Assembly (NCBI GenBank): GCA_964479445.1
Contig: CAYZMH010000001.1
Span: 124,001 to 188,000 of the forward strand
Reading direction: 5' to 3'
Source of the DNA: CAYZMH01 sp964479445
GTDB lineage: Bacteria; Bacteroidota; Bacteroidia; Bacteroidales; GCA-2748055
Length of the DNA stretch: 64,000 nt
Every line of letters begins with the position of its first letter. Within the stretch, counting starts at the first letter, position 1. Below, one piece after another: positions 26,143 through 35,074 of the stretch. A program made the position numbers and the translations under genes. Under the pieces are notes generated by a model that made no database searches, had not been told where the DNA came from, and saw nothing but the letters and a program-made list of their open reading frames with translations.

Positions 26143-26246
26143 AGTCGTGGTGTTAGTTCCGGTTTAAATTTAGAAAAAAACATTCACCTTCCCAATAACC
26201 CCGTATCATACACAAAATATTTATTTTTACGGCGCTTTTATTTCAG

Positions 26247-26254
26247 TAAATTTG
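26247..26254 (+). promoter_or_regulatory. -7 promoter element just before rarA
   Basis: TAAATTTG lies only five bases before the rarA ATG (26260). Transcription would begin at or next to the start codon, so the mRNA may be leaderless. The -33 region is T-rich but not TTTG. Confidence 0.4.
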
Positions 26255-26259
26255 CTGAT

Positions 26260-27585
26260 ATGGGGGAAAAGGTACAATTACCAAACAGACCATTGGCCGA
26301 CCGGATGAGACCCAAAAGGCTGCAGGACTATACAGGTCAGGAACATCTTGTAGGAGAAGGCGCTGTAATACACAGCATGGTTCAATCGGGATCACTCAGT
26401 TCATTTATTCTTTGGGGTCCTCCCGGGGTAGGTAAAACAACACTCGCAAAAATTATTGCACAGCAGCTGGAAAGGCCATTTTATAGTCTTAGTGCAGTTA
26501 ATTCAGGGGTCAGGGATGTTCGGGAAACCATTGAGAAGGCACAGAAACAGCAGTTTTTTGATCAGCCTAATCCCGTGCTTTTTATAGACGAAATCCATCG
26601 TTTCAGTAAATCACAGCAAGATTCATTGCTGGGTGCAGTAGAACAAGGGATTGTAACCCTGATTGGCGCAACAACAGAGAATCCATCTTTTGAAGTAATT
26701 TCCCCTTTGCTCTCGAGGTGCCAGGTTTATATTCTCCAGACCCTGACCCGGGATCATCTTGTAGGATTACTGCAAAAAGCAATGGAGCACGATACTTATC
26801 TTAAGAAGCTGAATATCGAGTTGAAGGAGGTTGAGGCAATCTTACAATATTCAGGTGGTGATGCGCGAAAACTATATAATACACTGGAGTTAGTTGTGCG
26901 TTCGGCGTTATCGGAAAACGATGGAAATGCTGAAATACCCATTCCTATCACAAATGGTACAGTGAAGGACAGATTACAGGAGAATATAGCAGTATATGAT
27001 AAAAACGGGGAGCTGCATTATGATATCATCTCAGCATTTATCAAATCAATTCGGGGTGGTGATCCCGATGCTGCCGTTTACTGGCTGGCGCGGATGCTGG
27101 ATGGAGGGGAAGATGTGAAGTTTATCGCAAGACGCCTGGTAATCCTGGCATCGGAAGATATCGGACTGGCCAATCCCAATGCATTATTGATAGCCAACAC
27201 CTGTTTTCAATCAGTCCATGTGATAGGAATGCCTGAGGCCAGGATTATTTTAAGTGAAACAGCAATTTACCTTGCCACCTCTCCCAAGAGCAATACGGCA
27301 TATATGGCGATCAATAAAGCTATGGATGAAGTAAAAAAATCAGGGAATCTGCCGGTTCCTCTGCACCTGCGAAATGCTCCTACACAATTGATGAAAGAGA
27401 TTGGCTATGGAAAGGATTACAAATATGCACACGATTACAGGGATAATTTTGTGCCAGATCAATTCATGCCTGACGAGCTTAAAAAGACCCAGTTCTACAA
27501 GCCCGGTTCCAATAAACGCGAAGAAGAAATAAGAAGCAGGCTGGGCTATCAATGGAAAGACAAAAAAAAGTACAATGACCAATAA
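26260..27585 (+). CDS. rarA: Replication-associated recombination protein A (AAA+ ATPase)
   Basis: RarA/MgsA acts at stalled forks and single-strand gaps. The 441 residues match the family length. It begins with PLADRMRPKRLQDYTGQEHLVG. The Walker A is GPPGVGKTT and Walker B is LFIDEIHRF. Sensor 1 is in GATTENPSFE, and the sensor 2 region has GDARKLYN. The C-terminal MgsA tetramerisation part carries SAFIKSIRGGDPDAAVYWLARML. It overlaps the start of kdsA by 11 bases, so rarA, kdsA and the LolA-like gene look like one operon. Confidence 0.94.
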   Translation: MGEKVQLPNRPLADRMRPKRLQDYTGQEHLVGEGAVIHSMVQSGSLSSFILWGPPGVGKTTLAKIIAQQLERPFYSLSAVNSGVRDVRETIEKAQKQQFFDQPNPVLFIDEIHRFSKSQQDSLLGAVEQGIVTLIGATTENPSFEVISPLLSRCQVYILQTLTRDHLVGLLQKAMEHDTYLKKLNIELKEVEAILQYSGGDARKLYNTLELVVRSALSENDGNAEIPIPITNGTVKDRLQENIAVYDKNGELHYDIISAFIKSIRGGDPDAAVYWLARMLDGGEDVKFIARRLVILASEDIGLANPNALLIANTCFQSVHVIGMPEARIILSETAIYLATSPKSNTAYMAINKAMDEVKKSGNLPVPLHLRNAPTQLMKEIGYGKDYKYAHDYRDNFVPDQFMPDELKKTQFYKPGSNKREEEIRSRLGYQWKDKKKYNDQ

Positions 27586-28417
27586 CCAGAGAATCCGACA
27601 CGAGGCCTTTATACCAGGTATTCGTACCAGCAGTTTTCACAATTTTTTCCTCATGGCAGGTCCGTGCGTGGTGGAAGGGCGCACGGTGGTAATGGAAACG
27701 GCAGAAGAAGTGAACAGGATCGCTACGAAACTTGACATCCCACTGGTTTTCAAAGCGTCCTACAGGAAAGCAAATCGTTCGCGGATCGACTCATTCACCG
27801 GCATAGGTGATGAGAAAGCCCTTAAATTGCTTGCTGAAGCCGGTAAAATGTGCGGTATACCTGTTGTAACCGATATCCATGCAGCACCGGAAGCAGAAAT
27901 GGCTTCCCATTATGTTGATGTATTACAGATTCCAGCGTTTTTGTGCAGACAGACTGATATTTTAATGGCGGCAGCTGCTACCGGTCTGACCGTTGCCATA
28001 AAAAAGGGACAGTTTCTTTCCCCCTCGGCGATGAAATTCGCTGTGGATAAAGTAAGGGATTCAGGGAATAAGAAAGTATTGATTACCGAAAGAGGGACCA
28101 CATTCGGCTATCATGACCTGGTTGTGGATTACCGGGGAATTCCTGAAATGCAAAAAATGGGGGTTCCTGTGGTTCTGGATATTACTCATTCACTGCAACA
28201 ACCAAACCAGGCCTCCGGGGTCACAGGAGGACATCCCGAAATGATCGAGATTATGGGTCGTGCCGGTATTGCAGCAGGAGTGGACGGAATCTTTATTGAG
28301 ACTCACCCTGATCCATCTGTGGCCAGATCTGATGGATTAAACATGTTACCGCTTGATCAGTTAGAGGAATTACTGGATAAACTGGTTGCGCTGCGTAAAA
28401 CAATTCTGAATTTCTAA
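27575..28417 (+). CDS. kdsA: 3-deoxy-8-phosphooctulonate synthase
   Basis: Joins phosphoenolpyruvate and arabinose 5-phosphate to make Kdo 8-phosphate for lipopolysaccharide. The 280 residues have the NeuB/AroF-like barrel with LVFKASYRKANRSR, IGDEKALKLLAEA, TDIHAAPEAE, IPAFLCRQTDILMAAA, ITERGTTFGYHDLVVDYR and FIETHPDPSVARSDG. GPCVVEG puts Cys at position 31 where non-metal enzymes such as that of E. coli have Asn, so this belongs to the metal-dependent class (inference from that residue). The ATG overlaps the end of rarA. Confidence 0.95.
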   Translation: MTNNQRIRHEAFIPGIRTSSFHNFFLMAGPCVVEGRTVVMETAEEVNRIATKLDIPLVFKASYRKANRSRIDSFTGIGDEKALKLLAEAGKMCGIPVVTDIHAAPEAEMASHYVDVLQIPAFLCRQTDILMAAAATGLTVAIKKGQFLSPSAMKFAVDKVRDSGNKKVLITERGTTFGYHDLVVDYRGIPEMQKMGVPVVLDITHSLQQPNQASGVTGGHPEMIEIMGRAGIAAGVDGIFIETHPDPSVARSDGLNMLPLDQLEELLDKLVALRKTILNF

Positions 28418-28446
28418 CCGTTTTTAAATAAATAACCCTCTCTGTC

Positions 28447-29169
28447 ATGAGAACGATCAGTGTCCTTATCCTTTTCCTGATTTTTACAACCGTTGCATTC
28501 AGCCAGGACCAGGAACGAATCCTGCAAAAAAATTTCGAAGCACACAATTTCTCGGCCAGAAAAAATGCCAGCGGCTTGCTGACTACGGGTCATTTTATTA
28601 TGAGTGGGACCGACCTGCAGGTGCCTTTTAAACTATATCAAAAACGACCTGATCGTATTCGGATTGAAACATCGCTCTTTGGTATGAAAGTGGTTCAGAC
28701 CTATGATGGGAAGAAGGCCTGGTTACTCAATCCAGCACAGGGCATGCAAGCAAAGGAGGCAGATGGCGAGGATCTGGAGGTTATTGCAATGACTACCGCT
28801 ATTGAAGGTCCCTTTATGCTCTATAAAGAAAAGGGCTATCGAATGCAATACCTGGGAGACCAATCATTCCGGGAAAAAAAGGTCTATCTGTTTCGTTTTC
28901 TGAAAACAGAGTCGGAATACCTGGATATCTATATCAACCGGCAAACCTACCGGGTCGACGCTGTGCGATTCACCTATGAGCGTAACGGAGGAAGGTATAG
29001 TCAGGTTTACCGTACAGGAAGTTACAAACAGTTTGACACAGGCTACTTCCCTACTGAGATCGTTGCTGTTATCCACGGGGTGGAGATGACAAAAATCTAC
29101 GTGAAGGATGTGAAGGCGAAATCAGCCCTGTCTGACGAACTCTTTAAACGGCCCGGTGTACACCCGTAA
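28447..29169 (+). CDS. LolA-like outer-membrane lipoprotein sorting domain protein
   Basis: A 240-residue exported protein. The signal peptide is residues 1-19 (ISVLILFLIFTTVAFSQ). The mature region alternates beta strands in the LolA/LolB-like half-barrel pattern, for example FKLYQKRPDRIRIETSLFGMKVVQTYDGKKAWLLNP, written here only as landmarks PDRIRIE and YDGKKAWLLNP. Later blocks are YLDIYINRQTYRVDAVRF and VEMTKIYVKDVKAKSALSDE. Such proteins bind lipids or lipoprotein acyl chains in the periplasm, but this variant lies outside classic LolA and its cargo is unknown. It follows kdsA by 29 bases, which suggests an envelope-related operon. A strong terminator follows. Confidence 0.75.
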   Translation: MRTISVLILFLIFTTVAFSQDQERILQKNFEAHNFSARKNASGLLTTGHFIMSGTDLQVPFKLYQKRPDRIRIETSLFGMKVVQTYDGKKAWLLNPAQGMQAKEADGEDLEVIAMTTAIEGPFMLYKEKGYRMQYLGDQSFREKKVYLFRFLKTESEYLDIYINRQTYRVDAVRFTYERNGGRYSQVYRTGSYKQFDTGYFPTEIVAVIHGVEMTKIYVKDVKAKSALSDELFKRPGVHP

Positions 29170-29171
29170 TT

Positions 29172-29198
29172 AAAAAACGGGGAAGTACTCCCCGTTTT
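29172..29198. terminator. Bidirectional terminator between the LolA-like gene and rnpB
   Basis: AAAACGGGGA and TCCCCGTTTT form a 10-bp stem with a short loop. It is flanked by A-rich bases on the left and T-rich bases on the right, so it can stop both the plus-strand operon and minus-strand rnpB, which ends at about 29203. Confidence 0.75.
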
Positions 29199-29202
29199 AT
29201 AA

Positions 29203-29529
29203 CAAGCAGTCCTGTAAGCCAGGTTCTGTGCCGGTTATACCGGTCTCCGCCATTTATCTGAGCGGCTTACCCCCCGGCACGGGCGGGTCACCCTTGAACG
29301 CCGGTATACATAGCCTTACAACCCGCAAGCCAGACAGCTGAATCAGTCACCCGATCCACTGGTAAGCTTTTACCTTACCTTCTCACCCGTTCCCCGGAAT
29401 CACCGGGGCGGTTATTTTCTTCTCCGGTACTGTGCTCTTACGAACACCTGTTTTTCAACAGTGCGGCACCCTTTGTTGCCCGGACTTTCCTCCCCGCTAT
29501 TTAGCGGAGCGGCAGAGCAGACTGCTTTG
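29203..29529 (-). ncRNA. rnpB: RNase P RNA (bacterial class A)
   Basis: Catalytic RNA of RNase P, which matures tRNA 5' ends. On the minus strand the universal P4 segment GAGGAAAGTCCGGGC lies 40 bases from the 5' end. The ends pair as P1 (AAGCAGTC at 29527-29520 with GACTGCTT at 29211-29204). The 3' part holds the expected AGAACCTGGCTTACAG region. Length is about 327 nt. A TATCTTTG promoter box lies just upstream and a strong terminator just downstream, so it is a free-standing RNA gene. Confidence 0.95.
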
Positions 29530-29532
29530 TGG

Positions 29533-29540
29533 CAAAGATA
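29533..29540 (-). promoter_or_regulatory. -7 promoter element of rnpB
   Basis: The minus strand reads TATCTTTG, four to six bases before the P1 helix. This places the transcription start at the mature RNA 5' end. The -33 TTTG is not evident. Confidence 0.55.
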
Positions 29541-29572
29541 CAAAATAATCGTATTGTATAGAGGCCGATCAC

Positions 29573-30178
29573 TCAGCTTCTACCCGATACAAGCTGAAAA
29601 ACACCATTCGTGCTAATGTATACATGTTCAATTTCAATGCCATAGTTTTTCAATATCTCTTTAGCTCCACCTTCACTCTGATATACTCTGTAATTATTAT
29701 AGTGCTCCCTGCCGGCAGCTCTTTCGATCGTGTTTGCGGCAAAACCCTTCCAACTTCTGGCCATTGGAGAGGCATAATCCAAGACAAACAGCTGAGCCCT
29801 GTAGTTCGATATATAGGTTAGTATCTTCCGGAGATCATCTGACGAAAATTGGTGTATGGCCATTGAAAGTACCACTGAATCAAACGGAATCTTTTCGTAA
29901 ATATCAATATCGGTAGCGTTAGCCTGAATAAAATCTATATTACCGGTTTCGTTCATTTTCTTTCTTTCACTGGCATATTGAATAGATGCTTCAGAAAGGT
30001 CTATGGCTGTGACATGACCTGCTCGCCGGGCCATTTTTAAAGCTAATGTTCCATTGCCGCACGCAATATCCAACACGTGTTGCCCGGTGCTAATCCGGGA
30101 GGTCATCAGTCGGTGCATTTTGTTCAGGAGTGGATCGATAAAAAACCTGTATAGTTTTCCCCCGTTTATGTATTTCAT
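29573..30178 (-). CDS. Class I SAM-dependent methyltransferase
   Basis: A roughly 201-residue Rossmann methyltransferase starting at the ATG at 30178 (MKYINGGKLYRFF). Motif I is VLDIACGNGTLALKMA, then the acidic ribose-binding residue in TAIDLSEASIQYA, IDFIQANATDID, and FDSVVLSMAIHQFSSDD as motif IV. The fold resembles UbiE/COQ5-like small-molecule methyltransferases, and the substrate cannot be told. Longer in-frame readings upstream are rejected, because they would cross into the divergent promoter region. It is divergent from the sulfatase gene, with a TACCTTTG box at 30208-30201 upstream. Confidence 0.8.
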   Translation of the reverse strand: MKYINGGKLYRFFIDPLLNKMHRLMTSRISTGQHVLDIACGNGTLALKMARRAGHVTAIDLSEASIQYASERKKMNETGNIDFIQANATDIDIYEKIPFDSVVLSMAIHQFSSDDLRKILTYISNYRAQLFVLDYASPMARSWKGFAANTIERAAGREHYNNYRVYQSEGGAKEILKNYGIEIEHVYISTNGVFQLVSGRS

Positions 30179-30200
30179 AATGGCAACATTTTGCAGATGA

Positions 30201-30208
30201 CAAAGGTA
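30201..30208 (-). promoter_or_regulatory. -7 promoter element of the methyltransferase gene
   Basis: The minus strand reads TACCTTTG (TAnnTTTG), 22 bases before the ATG at 30178. Confidence 0.35.
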
Positions 30209-30466
30209 TAGTAATTGGTTTGATTCACCGCCTCTATAGATTTTTGAATTAAAGTTGCGGTTGCCTGTAACAGGCTGTGGAAGAAATCCCGGAATATGCA
30301 CTGAAGACAACTGGAAAGAAAAGCAGAGCATTGCAATTTGGTATACCATTTCTGCTTACAATACAGTGAATAACTTACCAGCTTATAATAACTGGATATA
30401 TTGCAAATACTTATTATCTTTAACCGGCTACTGTACCCTTTGCCTGAACCATTAACCGATCTACAA

Positions 30467-32230
30467 ATGAAACCGATTCTGTCCATTCTGATCTCCGCAA
30501 TCTTTTTTCTGTCAATGCATTCCTGTGAAAAGGAAGGTCCTCAGTCCACACCCAATATTCTTTTGATAATAACAGATGACCAGGGATTTGGTGACATGGG
30601 GTATTATGGGAATCACCATATTAAAACCCCGGTAATGGACTCCCTTGCAGAAAAGAGCCTGAGACTGAGCAATTTTTATGTTTCACCTGTTTGCGCTCCT
30701 ACCAGGGCCAGCTTAATGACAGGCAGATACTCCCTTCGCACCGGGGTACACGATACCTATAATGGCGGAGCAATCATGGCCACGGAAGAAGTTACCATGG
30801 CTGAACTATTTAAAGAGGCCGGTTATCGTACAGGTTTGTTTGGTAAGTGGCACCTTGGAGACAACTATCCATCACGTCCTATGGATCAGGGATTTGATGA
30901 ATCAGTAATGCATTTGTCGGGCGGAATGGGTCAGGTTGGAGATTTTACTACCTGGTTTGAAGGTGACAGCGCCTATTTCAATCCGGTTCTCTGGCATAAC
31001 GGGCGAAAAAAGTCCTACGGCGGCTATTGCTCCGACATTTTTGCCAGGGAAGCAATCGATTTTATGATCAAAGAGTCGCCGGAGCCTTTTTTCTGCTATC
31101 TCTCTTTTAATGCTCCTCATACACCCCTTCAGGTACCTCAGAAATACCTTGATATGTATGAAGATATTGACCCCGGAAGCGGATTTGAAGATATGGAAGG
31201 AAGATTCCCTTCCATGACCAATAGAGATAAAGAAGCCGCCCGCAGGGTCTATGCTATGGTTACTAACATCGATGACAATATGCGCCGCTTGTTTGATCAG
31301 TTGAAAGAGCGGTCATTACTGGAAAATACCCTGGTAATTTTCATGACTGATAACGGGCCCCAGCAACGTCGTTATATCGCTGGTATGCGCGGAAGAAAAG
31401 GAAGTGTTTATGAAGGAGGAGTCAGGGTTCCCTGCTTCTGGAGCTGGCCTGCTCGTTTTAAAGAGGCCGGGAATATCAATGAAACCACCGCTCATATAGA
31501 CGTATTACCTACCCTGGCTGATATTTGCAAACTGCCAATACCTTCCGGGGTTGAACTGGACGGTAAAAGCCTGCTACCGCTTATGGAGGATGAACTAATC
31601 TCTTTACCCGAGAGAGATCTGTTTCTTTACTGGACCAGGCGATATCCGGAGAAGTATAATAACATCGGGTGGCGACGGGGCGATTTTAAACTGGTCGGGC
31701 ATACAGATTATGATGCCCCAATCTCCTCATTTGAGCTCTATGATATTAGTGAGGATCCGTTTGAATTGAATAACCTGGTAGAGAAGAAACCTTCTCTTGC
31801 CAGGCAATACAAGGATGAGCTGGATAGCATGTACCATGTTTTAACGAGTGCTCATAATCTGATGGATCCGCCGCGGTCAGTAATAGGTAATGCAGCGGAA
31901 AACCCCTCTGTTTTGAATCGTAATGATGCAGCTGGAGAACGGGGAATTTGGGCCCATGAAGATGTGTATGGATATTGGAATGTCAGCATTCTCAAAGGGA
32001 TCTACACCGTCAGGTTTAAATTCATTCAGCCTGTAAAAGCAGATGGAAAAATGGTCATGGAGACCGGAACAACTATTCATGTAAAAGAGCATACACAGGA
32101 TTCAACCGATATGATTGTGTGGGAAAATGTATCATTGACAGGCGGCGACTGTCGCCTAAGACCCCATTATGATGTGGAACGCCGTCGTATTTTTCCTTTC
32201 TGGGTGGAGTTTGAAAAAACTTCCGATTAA
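30467..32230 (+). CDS. Arylsulfatase family sulfatase, probable lipoprotein
   Basis: Type I sulfatase of about 587 residues from the ATG at 30467. The signal region ISAIFFLSMHSC ends in Cys20, a loose Bacteroidota-type lipobox. The metal site opens with NILLIITDDQGFGDMG. The formylglycine motif C76-A-P-T-R80 with ASLMTGRYSLRTG is intact. GLFGKWHLGD, NAPHTPLQVP and MTDNGPQQR are further active-site blocks. It hydrolyses sulfate esters after Cys is converted to formylglycine by a maturase, not encoded here. No glycoside hydrolase or SusCD pair is adjacent, so the target (polysaccharide sulfate or other) is unknown. Candidate substrates in marine Bacteroidota are algal glycans (inference). Confidence 0.9.
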   Translation: MKPILSILISAIFFLSMHSCEKEGPQSTPNILLIITDDQGFGDMGYYGNHHIKTPVMDSLAEKSLRLSNFYVSPVCAPTRASLMTGRYSLRTGVHDTYNGGAIMATEEVTMAELFKEAGYRTGLFGKWHLGDNYPSRPMDQGFDESVMHLSGGMGQVGDFTTWFEGDSAYFNPVLWHNGRKKSYGGYCSDIFAREAIDFMIKESPEPFFCYLSFNAPHTPLQVPQKYLDMYEDIDPGSGFEDMEGRFPSMTNRDKEAARRVYAMVTNIDDNMRRLFDQLKERSLLENTLVIFMTDNGPQQRRYIAGMRGRKGSVYEGGVRVPCFWSWPARFKEAGNINETTAHIDVLPTLADICKLPIPSGVELDGKSLLPLMEDELISLPERDLFLYWTRRYPEKYNNIGWRRGDFKLVGHTDYDAPISSFELYDISEDPFELNNLVEKKPSLARQYKDELDSMYHVLTSAHNLMDPPRSVIGNAAENPSVLNRNDAAGERGIWAHEDVYGYWNVSILKGIYTVRFKFIQPVKADGKMVMETGTTIHVKEHTQDSTDMIVWENVSLTGGDCRLRPHYDVERRRIFPFWVEFEKTSD

Positions 32231-32416
32231 ATAAGAGGGCCTCATTTCCAGTTTTGCCTTCATAGCAACAATTTCTGCACTTGCATGTTTTACATCCGGA
32301 TGCTATTCATGGAGTAACTGGTTGTAAAATGCCCATGGAATATCCAACTGCCCTGGTTGTCGCCAGGGGGTAAAATATATGATGAATATGAATACCCAAT
32401 TGATTCCTGTTTCAGA

Positions 32417-33901
32417 ATGACATCTGTTGCGCTCGTTTTTCCCCACCAACTTTTCGAACACCACCCTGCCTTATCAACAGCCAGGGAGGTATGGCTGGTG
32501 GAAGAGATCCTTTTTTTTCGCCAGTATACCTTCCATAAACAGAAACTGGCATTTCACCGTGCTGCAATGAAATACTACGAATCCATGCTATCCCGGCAGG
32601 GATTCAGGGTGCATTATACAGGTGCCCGGAACGAACTCTCTGATGTACGAAACCTCATACCTCACTTATCGAATCATGGAGTAACTGAGCTACATTATAC
32701 CGATCCGGTGGATGACTGGCTCACAAAAAGAATTACAAATACTGCCCGCGATCATGGTTTGAAAACAATCATATCAGAGACTCCCATGTTTCTGAATAGT
32801 TCGCAGGAGATCAACGACTATTTCAGGCACCGGAAACGTTATTTTCAAACCGACTTCTACAAGAATGAACGAAAAAAACGCGGTATCCTGCTGGAACAGG
32901 GTAATAAGCCATATGGAGGTAAATGGACTTATGATGTAGATAACCGGAAAAAATATCATGCCGGAAAAACACCTCCTGCTCTGCACCTCCCCAATGTAAA
33001 TACCTATTACACGGAAGCAAGAGGCTATGTCCAGGAACACTTTCCGGGTAATTACGGCACTCTGGATGATAAACAGTATTACCCGGTAACACATGAGCAG
33101 GCACGTCATTGGCTGGATGATTTTTTCGAGAACCGCCTGGAGGAGTTCGGCCCCTTCGAAGATGCCATCGTAAAAGATGCAAAGGTACTTCATCACAGCG
33201 TGCTTACACCATTGATGAATACTGGATTGCTCACTCCGCAGGAGGTGATTGATAAAGTGCTCTCCTATGCGGCGGGGCGAAGGAATGTGCCCGTCAATTC
33301 ACTGGAGGGATTCATACGCCAGGTTATCGGGTGGAGAGAGTTTATCAGGGGTGTATACCAGGTGCAGGGCATGAATGAGCGAACACGCAATTTTTGGGGA
33401 TTTAAACGAAAGATTCCGGCCTCATTCTGGGAAGGAACCACCGGTATTACCCCCCTGGATCACACCATTAAAAAAGTGCTTGATACAGGATATGTGCATC
33501 ATATAGAACGCCTTATGATACTGGGGAATTTTATGTTACTGTGTGAATTTGATCCCGATGAGGTGTATCGTTGGTTTATGGAGCTCTTTATAGATGCTTA
33601 CGACTGGGTCATGGTTCCCAATGTGTATGGAATGAGCCAGTTTGCCGATGGTGGATTATTTGCAACCAAACCCTATATCAGCTCTAGCAACTACATACTA
33701 AAAATGAGTGATTATAAGAAAGGACCCTGGCAGGAAACATGGGATGCCCTGTTCTGGCGGTTCATGATTACCCATCGAGACTTTTTCATGGAAAACCCGC
33801 GTCTTGCAATGCTTGTCCGTACATTTGAAAGATGGCCCGGAGATAAGCAGCAGGATCTTATAAGCACAGCAAATAAATTCATTAACGAACTAAATCAGTA
33901 A
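32417..33901 (+). CDS. Cryptochrome/photolyase-related protein (FeS-BCP lineage) lacking the iron-sulfur ligands
   Basis: About 494 residues from the ATG at 32417 (MTSVALVFPHQLF). It has the photolyase-like N-terminal Rossmann part and the C-terminal FAD-binding helical part with GFIRQVIGWREFIRG, WVMVPNVYGMSQFADGG and ATKPYISSSNYILKMSDY. These are landmarks of the prokaryotic (6-4)-photolyase/FeS-BCP lineage. Enzymes of that lineage such as PhrB hold a [4Fe-4S] cluster on four cysteines: one in the DEVCxWF segment and three in a loop after MSDY. Here those positions read DEVYRWF and MSDYKKGPWQETW, with a shorter loop, and the protein has a single cysteine elsewhere. It may still bind FAD and act on UV lesions, or be a photoreceptor. 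Confidence 0.82.
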   Translation: MTSVALVFPHQLFEHHPALSTAREVWLVEEILFFRQYTFHKQKLAFHRAAMKYYESMLSRQGFRVHYTGARNELSDVRNLIPHLSNHGVTELHYTDPVDDWLTKRITNTARDHGLKTIISETPMFLNSSQEINDYFRHRKRYFQTDFYKNERKKRGILLEQGNKPYGGKWTYDVDNRKKYHAGKTPPALHLPNVNTYYTEARGYVQEHFPGNYGTLDDKQYYPVTHEQARHWLDDFFENRLEEFGPFEDAIVKDAKVLHHSVLTPLMNTGLLTPQEVIDKVLSYAAGRRNVPVNSLEGFIRQVIGWREFIRGVYQVQGMNERTRNFWGFKRKIPASFWEGTTGITPLDHTIKKVLDTGYVHHIERLMILGNFMLLCEFDPDEVYRWFMELFIDAYDWVMVPNVYGMSQFADGGLFATKPYISSSNYILKMSDYKKGPWQETWDALFWRFMITHRDFFMENPRLAMLVRTFERWPGDKQQDLISTANKFINELNQ

Positions 33902-33995
33902 CGATTCAACCCTTCTTTTTCATATTTTAATTCCACTGCTCATTTTGAACACTGCGCTGCCACATGTTTTTCCACTTCTTGATAGCAACCCGGAT

Positions 33996-35027
33996 TTAAA
34001 CGATGACCATGGTGGCTCCGTATCCATACTCCTTGAAAGAAGCGTCCTGGTAGCGTGCCGTTCTGTATTCCCGGTCCAGCGTTTTTCGGAGCTCCAGTTT
34101 TAGTTTGCCATTACCTACTCCATGAATCAACACTGCCCTTCCGGGTTTATGGCGTAGCAGGGTGTCCATAACCGTGCGAAACCGGGACATCTGGATTTCC
34201 AGTATTTCCCCGTTTGATAATCCGCTTGAATCTTCTACCAGTGATTCAATATGCAGGTCCACCTCCTCAATCGCTTTTTGCTTCTTACCGGGAGAGCTTC
34301 TTTTGGGGTCCTTCTGATCACCTTTGGTATACAATGCTTTACGTATTTCTTCAGGGTCTACCTCCAGGGAAGCCGAATGTTTTTTACGGAAATCGTAAAC
34401 CGTAAAAACCAGCGCTTTTTCATTGAAATAATCATTTTCCACCGGCTCGCCGGGATCCAGGAAGTTGCTTCCGCGAATACTGATAAGGGCATCAACAGGT
34501 TGAACCTGTTTAAAAAAACCCTCCTTATGAAAAATTGACTGTATCCTGAATACGGCATGATCGGTGTGATCGCGGGGATGGTAATTGCCCATGAAAACTT
34601 TGGTTCCCTCTTCCAGTTCTCCAGAATGATACCTGATCTGCTCTCCTGCCTGGTCTCTTGATATCACATAGAATATCCTGTAAGAGGTACTGTTAATAAG
34701 GTAACTTCGGAAATCCGAAGTATTCTTTTCCGGCAGGAATGCAAGGACCAGTTCTTCATCTTCCATTTCGGGTTCACTCCTTGTGGGGGCCGATCCTCCG
34801 AATTGCTCAGGAGGACTATCACCGGTGTGTTCAACATCTTGTTCTTCCTGCTGCTCGTAGGGATTCATCCCCGATTCCGGTACCAGCTCTTTTAATAATA
34901 CCGGTACCTCAAACCCTTCATCGATCTGAACCATCCCGGTATTTTTATCTACTATTCGCGTGAGTTCACCTGCGCCGGTATCATTGAGAAACTTCACCCT
35001 GTCACCTACTTTAAGTCTCATGGTCAT
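33996..35027 (-). CDS. DUF2027 and Smr domain protein
   Basis: About 343 residues. The N-terminal 50 residues form a KOW/SH3-like unit (LKVGDRVKFLNDTGAGELTR). An acidic linker follows, then the DUF2027 beta domain. The C-terminal Smr nuclease-like domain has EVDLHIESLV and the signature LIHGVGNGKLK, with the terminal strand GATMVIV. Smr domains in MutS2-like proteins nick DNA or cleave RNA on stalled ribosomes, but the role of this Bacteroidota-specific architecture is unknown. ATGs at 35027 and 35021 are both possible, and the first is used. It is divergent from queA. Overlapping -7 boxes TAAATTTG (35044-35037, minus) and TAATTTTG (35047-35054, plus) could serve the pair. Confidence 0.85.
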   Translation of the reverse strand: MTMRLKVGDRVKFLNDTGAGELTRIVDKNTGMVQIDEGFEVPVLLKELVPESGMNPYEQQEEQDVEHTGDSPPEQFGGSAPTRSEPEMEDEELVLAFLPEKNTSDFRSYLINSTSYRIFYVISRDQAGEQIRYHSGELEEGTKVFMGNYHPRDHTDHAVFRIQSIFHKEGFFKQVQPVDALISIRGSNFLDPGEPVENDYFNEKALVFTVYDFRKKHSASLEVDPEEIRKALYTKGDQKDPKRSSPGKKQKAIEEVDLHIESLVEDSSGLSNGEILEIQMSRFRTVMDTLLRHKPGRAVLIHGVGNGKLKLELRKTLDREYRTARYQDASFKEYGYGATMVIV

Positions 35028-35036
35028 AAATTTCTG

Positions 35037-35054
35037 CAAATTTAGCTAATTTTG
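35037..35054. promoter_or_regulatory. Back-to-back -7 promoter elements between the Smr gene and queA
   Basis: TAAATTTG on the minus strand (35044-35037) and TAATTTTG on the plus strand (35047-35054) lie two bases apart. Each faces its own gene, with leaders of about 5 and 15-20 nt. Clear -33 TTTG elements are missing. Confidence 0.4.
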
Positions 35055-35074
35055 CGGTCTGCAATAAATAAATA

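Noticed and set aside
32351..32368. CCCTGG/CCAGGG hairpin after the sulfatase
   Set aside because: Only 6 bp, no T-run and 120 bases past the stop. Not enough for a terminator call.
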